This document shows positions 27,361-35,414 of a stretch of 64,000 nucleotides of DNA, piece by piece (the stretch's first letter is position 1; each line of letters begins with the position of its first letter). The notes beneath the pieces are model-generated. The model was not told the DNA's origin and did no database searches. It was given only the letters and a program-made list of their open reading frames with translations. The stretch comes from Bryobacterales bacterium (GTDB lineage Bacteria > Acidobacteriota > Terriglobia > Bryobacterales > Bryobacteraceae). The stretch spans positions 1-64,000 of the forward strand of contig PMUP01000074.1 of the NCBI GenBank assembly GCA_003166865.1, written 5' to 3'. The translations under genes were made by a program, and so were the position numbers.

Positions 27361-27806
27361 AACGTGAAGTTAAGGGCGCTAGTAGTACCAAGCCGAATTC
27401 AGAGCAGCCGGATACCGGCAAGCTCAACAAAACTCTACACTTAAAAAGGGACGGAAGCATTTCAGCGGCATCGAAGGCGGCATTTCTGGCCGCTTTCTCA
27501 AGGTGTGCGAGCGTGACCGCATCAGCGAAGCGCGTCAGGCTCGATCGCTCGAATCACTACCAATGGATGCGTGATGATCCGACCTACGCAAAAGCGTTTG
27601 AAGCTACCCGCACCGAAGCGGCAGACGCGCTGGAAGACGAGGCTTCGCGCCGCGCCTTCGCGGGAAGCGATGTGCTGCTCATATTCTTGCTCAAAGGATT
27701 GAAGCCTGAGAAGTACCGCGAAAGAACCGAAGTTCAGCTGAAGGATTCCGAGGGCTTGCTCCAGCGCCTGGCGGAAGGTCGCAGGCGCGCCGCGGCGCGG
27801 GAGTAA
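27357..27806 (+). CDS. terS: Terminase small subunit-like protein
   Basis: 149 residues from GTG 27357. Residues 35-75 (AASKAAFLAAFSRCASVTAS, RVRLDRSNHYQWMRDDPTYA) form a helix-turn-helix of the kind found in small terminases, where it recognises the packaging site. The downstream helix (AADALEDEASRRAFAGSD) and the end KPEKYRERTEVQLKDSEG are also usual for the family. It ends 3 bases before the large subunit gene, the normal pairing. DNA recognition for packaging is inferred from family and context. Confidence 0.8.
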   Translation: MKREVKGASSTKPNSEQPDTGKLNKTLHLKRDGSISAASKAAFLAAFSRCASVTASAKRVRLDRSNHYQWMRDDPTYAKAFEATRTEAADALEDEASRRAFAGSDVLLIFLLKGLKPEKYRERTEVQLKDSEGLLQRLAEGRRRAAARE

Positions 27807-27809
27807 GCG

Positions 27810-29285
27810 ATGCCGGCCGCAAATGTCGATCTGGAACTTGCTGAAGCGGTAGCCCAGTATTACGACGATCCCTTCGGCTTCGTCCTCTTCGCGTATCCGT
27901 GGGGCCAACCAGGGCCGCTAGAGGGCGAGACGGGGCCCGATGAGAACCAGGCAGAGTTTCTCCGATCGCTCGGCGAAGAAGTGAAGGCTCGCCGGTTCGA
28001 TGGCAAGACGCCGTGCATGCCCATTCGCATGGCGGAAAGTTCAGGCCACGGTACCGGCAAGAGCGCAATGGGCGCCTGGATTGCCGACTGGATCTTGAGC
28101 ACGCGGCCGAATTCGATCGGAACGGTTACGGCCGGAACAGCAACGCAGCTTGAGGAGCGCACCTGGGCAGCCATACAGTACTGGACCCGGCTGTGCATCA
28201 CAGCACACTGGTTTGAGATTATGGCCGGCGGCATCTACGCCAAGATCAACCCAGACGCGTGGAAGTTGGTTTCCCAAACCTGCAAAGAAGAAAACGCACA
28301 ATCCTTCGCGGGCCAGCATGCGCGAACCTCGACCAGCTGGTACCTCTTCGACGAGGCCAGCACTGTGCCGGATGCCATCTGGCGGGTTGCCTTCGGTGGA
28401 CTGACAGACGGGGAACCGATGTTCTTCGCCTGGGGCCAGCCCGAGCGAAACACCGGGCAGTTCTACGAAGTGTGTTTTGGCAGAGAGCGAGACAGATGGA
28501 ATCACCGCAATGTTGACAGCCGGAATTCGCGCTTCACGAACAAGCAGCTAATTCAGGAATGGCTTAGAGACTACGGCGAGGATAGCGATTGGTGCAGGGT
28601 TCGTATCTTTGGCTTACCGCCGCGGGCTTCTGAGCTGCAATTCATCGACAAGGAGCGCATCGAAGAAGCTCGGAAGCGCCGCGTGGAAGTGCTGGATGGT
28701 GAACCGCTGATCTGTGGCGTGGATGTCTCAGGTGGTGGTGCAGCTTGGAACATTCTACGTTTCCGTCGCGGGTTGGACGCCCGCAGTATCCCGGCGATCC
28801 GCATTCCTGGTGAGCACGGCCGCGACCGTGAGCTCATGGTCGCCAAATGCGCTGAGGTGCTGTCCGACAAAGAACTAGACGTGCGCATGATGTTTATTGA
28901 TGCAGCCTTTGGCGCGGTGATCGTTGAGCGGCTGAAAATGCTGGGCTATCGCAACGTGATGGAGGTGAACTTCGGCGGCGAATCGCCGAATGTGCATCAG
29001 CTGAACAAACGCGCTTACATGTACAACCTGATGAAAGACTGGCTGGTCAAGGGATCGATCGACGAGGACGAGCGGCTCGCGGTTGACCTGGCGACGCCGG
29101 GCTATAAGATAAACCATTCCGGCAAGCTGGTGATCGAATCGAAGGAAGAGCTGGTGAAACGGCTGGGACGCAGCCCGGATGACGGCGATGCGCTGGCGCT
29201 CACTTTCGCGCATCCGGTCGCGCTGCAACTGCCCAAGCCGAAGGTCAGGCGAAATCTCGATAATTTATACCCCTTCATGCAGTGA
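27810..29285 (+). CDS. terL: Terminase large subunit
   Basis: 491 residues. The ATPase domain has Walker A ESSGHGTGKS (about 76-85), Walker B SWYLFDEAS (about 176-184) and the coupling region FAWGQPERNTG. The nuclease domain has ICGVDVSGGG (Asp 305), MMFIDAAFGA (Asp about 363) and DDGDALALTFAHP near the C-terminus, the three acidic positions of an RNase H-like nuclease. It cuts concatemers and pumps DNA into a prohead. All key residues are present, so it looks intact although no prohead genes are recognisable in the element. Confidence 0.92.
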   Translation: MPAANVDLELAEAVAQYYDDPFGFVLFAYPWGQPGPLEGETGPDENQAEFLRSLGEEVKARRFDGKTPCMPIRMAESSGHGTGKSAMGAWIADWILSTRPNSIGTVTAGTATQLEERTWAAIQYWTRLCITAHWFEIMAGGIYAKINPDAWKLVSQTCKEENAQSFAGQHARTSTSWYLFDEASTVPDAIWRVAFGGLTDGEPMFFAWGQPERNTGQFYEVCFGRERDRWNHRNVDSRNSRFTNKQLIQEWLRDYGEDSDWCRVRIFGLPPRASELQFIDKERIEEARKRRVEVLDGEPLICGVDVSGGGAAWNILRFRRGLDARSIPAIRIPGEHGRDRELMVAKCAEVLSDKELDVRMMFIDAAFGAVIVERLKMLGYRNVMEVNFGGESPNVHQLNKRAYMYNLMKDWLVKGSIDEDERLAVDLATPGYKINHSGKLVIESKEELVKRLGRSPDDGDALALTFAHPVALQLPKPKVRRNLDNLYPFMQ

Positions 29286-29297
29286 AAGGAGACCGCT

Positions 29298-29543
29298 ATG
29301 ATCATGGGAACTGACGAGCCGCGCGAGATCGGCAAGACGTACACCAGGCCGCTCCATATCGATGGCGTTTTGTACCCGGATCAGCCAGTCTTTATTATTC
29401 GGGAAGTCCCATTCGAAGAATGGAGAAAGGGCATAGAGCAATGTCCACTTGACCCCGTGGAGGCTCGCGCTGTGGCCCTGGGGGACCACGCGCGGCGCCC
29501 GGTTGGGCCGAAAATCTGGTGGTACGAGGTTTCCACCGACTGA
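29298..29543 (+). CDS. Small hypothetical protein after terL
   Basis: 81 residues; ATG 29298 is preceded by GGAG at good distance. The text EIGKTYTRPLHIDGVLYPDQ, then VFIIREVPFEEWRKGIEQCP suggests a small alpha/beta fold. No family recognised. It sits 12 bases after terL and 5 bases before the NinB-like gene, in the same operon. Confidence 0.6.
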   Translation: MIMGTDEPREIGKTYTRPLHIDGVLYPDQPVFIIREVPFEEWRKGIEQCPLDPVEARAVALGDHARRPVGPKIWWYEVSTD

Positions 29544-29548
29544 TCGAC

Positions 29549-29950
29549 GTGTCACAGCCCGCCCCAATTTTCCGAGGGACGGTGGAGAAGGGCAAGCTTA
29601 GCCTCGACTCACCGGGCGCGTTCCAAGCGACAGTGGCCCGGCTGGAAGGCAAACAGATTGCGCTTCGGCTCACAAAGCACCACCACAGCCGCTCGCTCAG
29701 CCAGAATGCCTACTACTGGGGCGTCGTCATTCCGCTGCTCGCCGAATCTTGCGGATACGAAGACGAGGAGATGCACGACGCGCTGAAGCATCGGTTTCTT
29801 CGCGATCGAGCGAACGAGAAGGGCGGGCTCGTGCTGGTTAAATCGAGCGCGGCATTGAACACGCGGGACTTTACGGAGTACATCGAGCAATGCCGCCGGC
29901 TTGGCGCCGAAATGGGCGTGGCGATACCGGACCCGGGTGGGCTGGAGTGA
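29549..29950 (+). CDS. ninB: NinB-like recombination protein
   Basis: 133 residues from GTG 29549; an earlier GTG at 29519 overlaps the previous gene. The signature RSLSQNAYYWGVVIPLLAES followed by YEDEEMHDALKHRFL and SAALNTRDFTEYIEQCRRLG matches the NinB family of lambdoid phages, small single-stranded-DNA-binding proteins that promote recombination. It is normally an early-region gene, so its place after terL is unusual. It is the last plus-strand gene before the minus-strand cargo block. Confidence 0.82.
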   Translation: MSQPAPIFRGTVEKGKLSLDSPGAFQATVARLEGKQIALRLTKHHHSRSLSQNAYYWGVVIPLLAESCGYEDEEMHDALKHRFLRDRANEKGGLVLVKSSAALNTRDFTEYIEQCRRLGAEMGVAIPDPGGLE

Positions 29951-29963
29951 TATTATTCGCGCT

Positions 29964-30254
29964 TCAGCGCAGCTTCTTCGTAATCCGTGTAGCTAGATGC
30001 CCTGCCCTGATTCCTGCTCGGAGAGCGTTGGTTGACGTGCGAACGTGATCCCTGGCTTCTCTTCGCTGTCTACGCTGCTCAATAATGGCCTCCTTGCTTG
30101 AAAACCCTGCTGCCATAAGAGCTTCGATAGACATGACCTGAACGGAAGGATTTTTTCGCTGGTGATACACATAGATCGCCAATGGAATCCAAACTGGAGA
30201 TCCGAAGACGATTACATACAACAGGATCACGAAAGCAGATTCTACTCCCTTCAT
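29964..30254 (-). CDS. Small membrane protein, cargo block
   Basis: 96 residues. One strongly hydrophobic segment (FVILLYVIVFGSPVWIPLAI) near the N-terminus, then a basic cytoplasmic tail with SIEALMAAGFSSKEAII and RRQRREARDH. A single-pass membrane protein of unknown role. It runs against the direction of the terminase operon and lies 8 bases downstream of the YbjN-like gene, so the two are probably co-transcribed. Confidence 0.6.
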   Translation of the reverse strand: MKGVESAFVILLYVIVFGSPVWIPLAIYVYHQRKNPSVQVMSIEALMAAGFSSKEAIIEQRRQRREARDHVRTSTNALRAGIRAGHLATRITKKLR

Positions 30255-30262
30255 CGCCCGGT

Positions 30263-30793
30263 CTACTTTGGGGCATCTTTGGGTTTATTGTCGATGACAA
30301 AGCGCGCCCACCGTGCCACCGTGTCTCTGAACGTTGTCACGAACATTTCAACGTTCTCACGTGTCACACCCCCGCTGAGAATTAGATCGTCTTCAATGGT
30401 GGCATCGCCAGCTTTGTCAACGTAGGCCCGTGAAAATCTATTCGTCTCGTTCCACTCATTTACGACCGTGGGGGTGGGAGCTACATCAGTGAAAGCATTG
30501 TATAGCTCAAGGAAACTAGGATCTGGAACGAAGGCTGCCACTTTGTAGCCTTCCGCCCTAAATGTAAAGAACGTCTCATCCTTGCCGTTTGCATCCTTGC
30601 CCCGCGTACACTCAAATCCCATTCCCTGCACAATTCTTTGGAACACTTCCAACGTCATACTCGTGACAATCGTGCTGTCCGTCGTTTTGGTAATGCCCTC
30701 CGCTGCTGGATTGGCGTTGGGAGTTTTGGGGGTCTGTTGCGCAAGTGCGGAGCACCCACATGCAAGGACAATGGTTGCGATTTGCTTTTTCAC
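30263..30793 (-). CDS. Secreted YbjN-like domain protein
   Basis: 176 residues from GTG 30793 with a signal peptide (VKKQIATIVLACGCSALAQQ). Residues 45-160 have the YbjN layout: LEVFQRIVQGMGFECTRGKD, FFTFRAEGYKVAAFVPDPSF, LYNAFTDVAPTPTVVNEWN, RFSRAYVDKAGDATIEDDL and LSGGVTRENVEMFVTTF. YbjN proteins are type III secretion chaperone-like folds; in most cases the role is unknown. An exported version carried by a phage-like element suggests a host-envelope effect expressed from the integrated state. Confidence 0.75.
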   Translation of the reverse strand: MKKQIATIVLACGCSALAQQTPKTPNANPAAEGITKTTDSTIVTSMTLEVFQRIVQGMGFECTRGKDANGKDETFFTFRAEGYKVAAFVPDPSFLELYNAFTDVAPTPTVVNEWNETNRFSRAYVDKAGDATIEDDLILSGGVTRENVEMFVTTFRDTVARWARFVIDNKPKDAPK

Positions 30794-30853
30794 GAGCACC
30801 TGAACCGTCCTTTCCTCTAGTCGCCTTCTATATCGCCCCGGTGCGTCCATTCC

Positions 30854-31163
30854 TTTAGTCGACCTTAATGACTCAGTTTGTGACGCTCCTTACCCGAGCA
30901 GATGCCGAAGGCCGTGGCCCTTCAGTGATCCTGAACCGACCGATGGGTCCGAACATTTCGCCGTAGAAACGTTTTAGAGCCCGCTGGCGCGATTTGGGGG
31001 TATCTGAGGTCGACGCCACAACAGAAACAGCTCAGAGGTGCCTTTCCGCGCGAAATCCGGCCACCCTACGCGCTGTTTCGGACCTCATTCTGGCCCTTTG
31101 GGTCGTTCGGGCCAGCCCGTAAAGTACTTGGTGCCGGCGGCCGATCCCGAAAAGGGGTCCATA
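30854..31163. other. 310-base interval without a recognised gene
   Basis: It separates the leftward YbjN gene from the rightward small secreted protein gene, so it should hold divergent promoters. I see no frame with coding character, no clear consensus promoter and no strong hairpin. A structured RNA cannot be excluded. Confidence 0.4.
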
Positions 31164-31448
31164 ATGTCCTTCATTCGCTATTGCGTTGCTGCATTTTTGC
31201 TGGCTTCACCGTGGGCATTGGCAAAGGATGAGCCAAAGACCGACGATGAAATCAAACAGGAACTCATCCGTGAATCGATAGCCGCATACCCGGGAACCTG
31301 TGCATGTCCCTACAACGTGGATCGCGCCGGGCACAATTGCGGACGACGCAGCGCTTATAGCCGTCCCGGCGGCTACGCTCCGCTATGCTATCCCAACGAC
31401 GTCACCAAAGAGATGGTGGAGAAATATAAGAAGCAACACAGCCGGTGA
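31164..31448 (+). CDS. Small secreted cysteine-rich protein
   Basis: 94 residues from ATG 31164, after AAGGGG. Signal peptide FIRYCVAAFLLASPWALA. The mature part ends in a dense conserved-looking block CACPYNVDRAGHNCGRRSAY, then SRPGGYAPLCYPNDVT, with four cysteines. I recall this CPYN...CG.RSAYSRPGG block in small exported proteins of proteobacteria and phages, without a known function. Two disulfides are likely after export. Probable cargo gene. Confidence 0.7.
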   Translation: MSFIRYCVAAFLLASPWALAKDEPKTDDEIKQELIRESIAAYPGTCACPYNVDRAGHNCGRRSAYSRPGGYAPLCYPNDVTKEMVEKYKKQHSR

Positions 31449-31817
31449 ATCTCTAAGCTCACAGGAAACAGCCGGGCGGCAAACCTGCAAAGTAGGTAGA
31501 ATCACGAGCGGGGCGGCATTCTTGGGCGCCCCGGGCCCTGCCGTCGCGCGTGGGTCGGTAGCGGAGCCTGTCAACGCTTCGCTACTTCGTACTGTCGTAT
31601 TGCTTTCCTCCGTTCTTGGATGCCGGCGCCGCCACTCAGCCCGGCACTCCTCAAGGCCCACCACAAAGACTTTCCGCGGCGGCCGGCTAGTTCCCAAAAC
31701 CAACTGGCTAGCAGCGTGGCCTTCCCGGATCAGCTCTGCATCGGACAGCTTGCGGAGATGCGCGCGGATCGCTTCAATGTCGATGTATTGGTCTCCGTCT
31801 TCCCAGGGATCGTGCAC
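31383..31817 (-). CDS. Hypothetical cargo protein
   Basis: 144 residues, ATG start. Only the first 70 residues look like a protein: MHDPWEDGDQYIDIEAIRAH, RKLSDAELIREGHAASQLVL and LEECRAEWRRRHP form three charged helices. The rest is low quality and overlaps the preceding plus-strand gene by 66 bases, so the original stop may have been lost. No family recognised. Confidence 0.5.
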   Translation of the reverse strand: MHDPWEDGDQYIDIEAIRAHLRKLSDAELIREGHAASQLVLGTSRPPRKVFVVGLEECRAEWRRRHPRTEESNTTVRSSEALTGSATDPRATAGPGAPKNAAPLVILPTLQVCRPAVSCELRDSPAVLLLIFLHHLFGDVVGIA

Positions 31818-31887
31818 CAGGGGGATGGTAGCGCGCGGCGTGGAGCTCTTTGGCGAAAAGCGCTCTGCCTCGCGAGTCGGGATGCCC

Positions 31888-32364
31888 CTATTGCTCGCTG
31901 CTCCTCTGCTTCCTGAGCTGCTTGGCTAGCTTTTTCTCTGCCTTCTCCCTCCTCTTGTCCTCGGCGCGCGCCTCTTTCTCCTCTCGGCGCTGCGCGGCAA
32001 TCTCACCGCGCGTCGGAAGTCCGAGCTGCTGGCGTGTCAGATCTTCCTGGAGTTGCCGCTGTTCCCTCGCCAGCCTCCACGCCATGATTGCCTGGTAATC
32101 CGGCGCCGCTGGAGGATGGCCTTGCGCGGCAATCGCAGCGGCCAGGGCGGAAGAAGCTTCATTGGATGGCAACGGGGCGGACGGCGCACTCGCGACCCAG
32201 ACCCAGCCGCAATTGAATGAATTCCCAGAGCACGCGCAGACGTGTTTGGCGTTCACCATACCACCTGGTGGAAGTTCGGGTGGCTCAATCGGGCACATTT
32301 GAGCGGAGACGGCGCCCGAAGTGAGCAAGCAAAGTAGGAAGGCTTTCGCGGTGGTGGCGGTCAT
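31888..32364 (-). CDS. Secreted protein with charged coiled-coil tail
   Basis: 158 residues. Signal peptide TATTAKAFLLCLLTSGAVSA, then a Cys-rich stretch (MCPIEPPELP, HVCACSGNSFNCGW) of a form seen in small exported phage proteins. A helix with WRLAREQRQLQEDLTRQQLG follows, and the tail is almost only Glu, Lys, Arg and Ala. Possibly anchored at the cell surface or in the periplasm. Function unknown; part of the cargo block. Confidence 0.65.
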   Translation of the reverse strand: MTATTAKAFLLCLLTSGAVSAQMCPIEPPELPPGGMVNAKHVCACSGNSFNCGWVWVASAPSAPLPSNEASSALAAAIAAQGHPPAAPDYQAIMAWRLAREQRQLQEDLTRQQLGLPTRGEIAAQRREEKEARAEDKRREKAEKKLAKQLRKQRSSEQ

Positions 32365-32542
32365 GATCCAGGCTAGCCACTGTGGCTTCGCGAATGGAAT
32401 GGACCGTTAGGTCTAAAATCTGCTCAACACGCCCTACACCTATTGGTGGTAGAGCCCGACCTCCCTGCCCCCCTCGATGAGCTGGGCATCTTTGATTGAG
32501 AGTTGTGCGCCCGGTTTCAGTTTTGCGCCATAGCCCAATCGC

Positions 32543-32803
32543 CTATTTCCCCTCTTTTCCCTTCTTCGCCGCCGCCTTCGCCTTCCCCCACCGCGCTTTC
32601 GCCGCGTTGCTCGCAATCTTCTTCTTCTGTGCCTTCGTCAATTTGGCGGCTCGCGCCTTTCCTCCGGCAAGGCCACCCTTCCTCTGCAACTTCAGCTTCT
32701 CCGCCTCCGACATCCCGGCCATGCGCGCTTTACCGCCTTTGGCGCTGATGGACCGTAGATGTTCCGCTAGTGTCACAGTCTCGGCTCTGGATTTCTTCGC
32801 CAT
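32543..32803 (-). CDS. Small basic KGG/GGK-repeat protein
   Basis: 86 residues. Repeated glycine-lysine motifs (SAKGGKARMAGMS, RKGGLAGGKARAAKL) end in KKKIASNAAKARWGKAKAAA. This composition matches small histone-like or stress-associated KGG proteins, which are often carried by mobile elements. Nucleic-acid binding is likely from charge. It is an independent gene on the minus strand facing the next rightward operon. Confidence 0.7.
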   Translation of the reverse strand: MAKKSRAETVTLAEHLRSISAKGGKARMAGMSEAEKLKLQRKGGLAGGKARAAKLTKAQKKKIASNAAKARWGKAKAAAKKGKEGK

Positions 32804-32974
32804 AAGCCTACCAGCTTAACAACCCACGGCAACACACCCAACCGTACTATACATCCCATGCTTGACTATACCACGGCTACTGGCCCGTCGTACTAGGTAT
32901 GTTTCATGCTTGACTAGCCATTGCTACTGATGCATACTGTTATTGGAAGCAGACAGAAAAGGAAAAGGAACCCA

Positions 32975-33130
32975 ATGACAAGCCTCTTGAACCTCCTGAT
33001 CGCCCTCACCGACAGCAGCGAACGCCGCTTCGAGGCCATCGAGCGCCGCCTGGACGACGCCGCCATTGAGCCGGTCTACGACGCCACGCGAATGAACCGC
33101 ATGCGCGCCGAGATTGGCTGGGCACAATAA
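32975..33130 (+). CDS. Small hypothetical protein (51 residues)
   Basis: ATG 32975 follows AAAAGGAA at a good distance, which excludes the longer frame from 32921. The text LLNLLIALTDSSERRFEAIE then RRLDDAAIEPVYDATRMNRM is helical and leucine-rich at the start. It opens a rightward operon of small genes; its stop overlaps the next start (TAATG). Confidence 0.6.
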   Translation: MTSLLNLLIALTDSSERRFEAIERRLDDAAIEPVYDATRMNRMRAEIGWAQ

Positions 33131-33507
33131 TGAGCGCCCTCCACCTCGAACGCCTGAACCAAGCGCTCTTCACTAACCCGAACGCGCCGGCTAAGCCGGT
33201 GGTTGCCCGGCACTCGGAGCTACTACCCGCGCCGGTCGAGCCCTACAGCACGATCATCGAGACCGCTTGCGACGATTGCGACGGAACCGGCGCGGCGTCA
33301 GGCAAGCACGAGGAATACGACCCCTGCACGTATTGCAATGGCTCAGGCAAGCAAGCCGTGCTTCGCAATTGGCTGGGTGAGGCCCTCCAGATCGGAGCTG
33401 GCCAGCTTCGTATTGAGCCGCGGTGTGAACATCTGACGGCCCTCCGGTTCTACGCCGACACGGTCGCCAAAGTCCACTGCCAAGAACACTCTCGGGAGGC
33501 TGCTTAG
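33130..33507 (+). CDS. Small protein with DnaJ-type zinc finger
   Basis: 125 residues. Two CxxCxGxG-type motifs, CDDCDGTG and CTYCNGSG, 20 residues apart form a DnaJ-like zinc-binding module, without a J domain. The flanks are unassigned. Such modules bind unfolded protein or act as scaffolds. In phage-like elements they occur in many small early proteins. Second gene of the rightward small-gene operon. Confidence 0.7.
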   Translation: MSALHLERLNQALFTNPNAPAKPVVARHSELLPAPVEPYSTIIETACDDCDGTGAASGKHEEYDPCTYCNGSGKQAVLRNWLGEALQIGAGQLRIEPRCEHLTALRFYADTVAKVHCQEHSREAA

Positions 33508-33509
33508 CC

Positions 33510-34160
33510 ATGTCGCTGAACGGGAAGATCGAGCTTGAAATCGGCACTTCGCAAACAGTCGCATTCGCCTACAACCAGGGGCGGCTCTGCTCGAAGCGTT
33601 GGCCAGGTGCGGAAGATTGCTACGCGCGACAAACCATAGACGGCCGGATGCTGTTCGTTGACGCGGCCGAAGAGATGCGGCTGCGTAAGGCTGTGCGAGT
33701 TGGCCAGCCCGTCATCCTCTGCCGGGAGAAGACGAAGGCCGGCGCCCAGTACCTTACGATCAAAACGCCAGCTCCCGAGCTCAAGGGACCGCTGGCAGTC
33801 GTCAACGGCCGAACGCTACCGGACACGAAGTACGCGAAGCCAGAATTGCTAGCGCCGGCCTTCCCGGAATGCGAGACGCCCGCCACAAGCACGGCGAAGA
33901 CAGAGCAGCCAACCGCGGCGCCATCCGTAGCCGGAGATGGCGACTTGCTCGGTCGCTGCCTTTGCGAAGCGTTGAACGCCTGCAAGGTTGCCCACGCGCA
34001 CGCTACCAATGTCGGTTTGCCGGTGGCCTTCGGGCCTGGGGAGATCGAGCGCATGGCCGTTTCGATCTTCATCGAGCGAACCCGTTACGGATCAGTGGCA
34101 GAGCGCAAGCCGAATGGGCAGGCCGGATACGTTAACGGCGCCGCCGCCACAGGAGCATAG
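33510..34160 (+). CDS. Hypothetical element protein
   Basis: 216 residues, ATG start two bases after the zinc-finger gene. The N-terminal 90 residues are a beta-rich domain (IELEIGTSQTVAFAYNQGRL, VGQPVILCREKTKAGAQYLT); a Pro/Thr/Ala linker precedes a C-terminal helical part (LGRCLCEALNACKVAHAHAT, GEIERMAVSIFIERTR) that resembles the ends of phage single-strand-annealing or essential-function proteins, but not enough to name one. Function unknown. Confidence 0.55.
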   Translation: MSLNGKIELEIGTSQTVAFAYNQGRLCSKRWPGAEDCYARQTIDGRMLFVDAAEEMRLRKAVRVGQPVILCREKTKAGAQYLTIKTPAPELKGPLAVVNGRTLPDTKYAKPELLAPAFPECETPATSTAKTEQPTAAPSVAGDGDLLGRCLCEALNACKVAHAHATNVGLPVAFGPGEIERMAVSIFIERTRYGSVAERKPNGQAGYVNGAAATGA

Positions 34161-34162
34161 CT

Positions 34163-34705
34163 ATGTACCGATTACTCTTGATGGCCGCAGTGATTTTCCT
34201 GGGCCGCTACGCGTTTCGCTCATTGGGCGCAGCCCGGACAGCGGCAATCCTCAGCCGGCTGTTCTGGGTTTGCTACGCAGGATGGGCAGTGGTGGTTTGG
34301 TACGGTGCGGTGTGGATGCCGCTTCACTCGTACACCACCGGACACTACACCGCCGCCGATATCGACTGGAAGGCAACTGCACCATTCACCCCACCACCGC
34401 TCAGTTCGTACAAGGGCGACGCGCCACAAGACCAATCCAGCGGTGTGATGGGCAGAGCCCGAACCAACGAGTTCGGCGATGTTGCCGTAGCCGATCAGCC
34501 GCGGGCAAAGCAGCCCTCATCAGCCGCAGCATCCGATCCGGGCGACTGGAAGGTTGTGCCTGAACCAGCTTCGAGCGAGCATCTTCCGCACCTGCCGGTA
34601 AATTGGGGGCTGGCGTTTTCACTGCTCGGCGCGCCGCTTCTGCTGTGGGTTGCCGTGATTTTTATTGCGACGGGACGGCCGGTCTGGAGGGCCAGGCAGT
34701 CATGA
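34163..34705 (+). CDS. Membrane protein of the element
   Basis: 180 residues with hydrophobic segments at about 3-20, 32-52 and 150-172 and a hydrophilic Pro/Ser-rich loop between them. The C-terminal helix LAFSLLGAPLLLWVAVIFIA is followed by a short basic tail. The end overlaps the start of the serine recombinase gene by 4 bases (ATGA). No family recognised; holin function is unlikely given the long loop. Confidence 0.6.
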   Translation: MYRLLLMAAVIFLGRYAFRSLGAARTAAILSRLFWVCYAGWAVVVWYGAVWMPLHSYTTGHYTAADIDWKATAPFTPPPLSSYKGDAPQDQSSGVMGRARTNEFGDVAVADQPRAKQPSSAAASDPGDWKVVPEPASSEHLPHLPVNWGLAFSLLGAPLLLWVAVIFIATGRPVWRARQS

Positions 34706-35361
34706 GAGCCGCTGTCTACGCCCGCGTGTCCGCCAAGGACAAGGGCCAGGACACGGCCAACCAGCTTTTGCAGCTTCGGGAGTATTGCGCCCGCCAATCC
34801 TGGAATGTGGTGGAGGAGTACATCGATCACGAGTCGGCCAAGACAGGCGACCGCGCCGCGTTCAAGCGCTTATTCGCTGGTGCGTCCCGCCGCAAGTTCG
34901 ATATCGTGCTCGTCTGGGCGCTGGACCGTTTCACCCGCGAAGGTGTGGTGGAAACCTTCACCTATATCGAAAAGCTCCGCGAGTTTGGTGTAGCTTTCGA
35001 GAGCTACGCGGAGGCGCACTTTCGCACCACCGGGCCCGCCGGCGAGCTGATGCTTGCCGTAGCCGCCTGGATCGCCAAGCAGGAACGGCTGAGGATCTCG
35101 GAACGCACAAAGGCGGGGATCGACCGCGCCCGCCGCGAGGGAAAGCATTGCGGGCGCCCGCGGCGCGTCTTCCGTCGCGATGAGGTTGCCCAGTTACGAG
35201 ACATTGAGCGCCTGAGCTGGCGAGCGATCGCCGAGCGCCTGGGCGTTCCTGTGTCGACGGTTGTCGACGTCTACAGGTGTACGGAAAGTACGCCCCATAA
35301 GGCGCCGGGATCGGCAATGGAAATACAGCCCGCGAGCGAGGCCACCAGCGCTTGCGGATAA
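34702..35361 (+). CDS. Serine recombinase (resolvase/invertase family)
   Basis: 219 residues from ATG 34702. The N-terminal catalytic domain begins AAVYARVSAKDKGQDTANQL with the nucleophile Ser 9, continues with Arg in AFKRLFAGASRRKFDIVLVW and the ALDRFTREG block, then the E helix LMLAVAAWIAKQERLRISER. A C-terminal Hin-type helix-turn-helix (SWRAIAERLGVPVSTVVDVY) follows. Size matches small resolvases and invertases, not large serine integrases. It could resolve element multimers or invert DNA. No paired crossover sites were found by eye. Confidence 0.88.
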   Translation: MRAAVYARVSAKDKGQDTANQLLQLREYCARQSWNVVEEYIDHESAKTGDRAAFKRLFAGASRRKFDIVLVWALDRFTREGVVETFTYIEKLREFGVAFESYAEAHFRTTGPAGELMLAVAAWIAKQERLRISERTKAGIDRARREGKHCGRPRRVFRRDEVAQLRDIERLSWRAIAERLGVPVSTVVDVYRCTESTPHKAPGSAMEIQPASEATSACG

Positions 35362-35414
35362 CGACCCCTTTTCGTAAGCAGTTAGTCAGTCAGCAATCCA
35401 AAGGAGAACCAACC

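Noticed and set aside
31500-31540. Intrinsic terminator near GGGGCG...CGCCCC
   Set aside because: Six-base stem, loop of about 11 and no T run; it also lies in the doubtful C-terminal part of the 31383-31817 frame.
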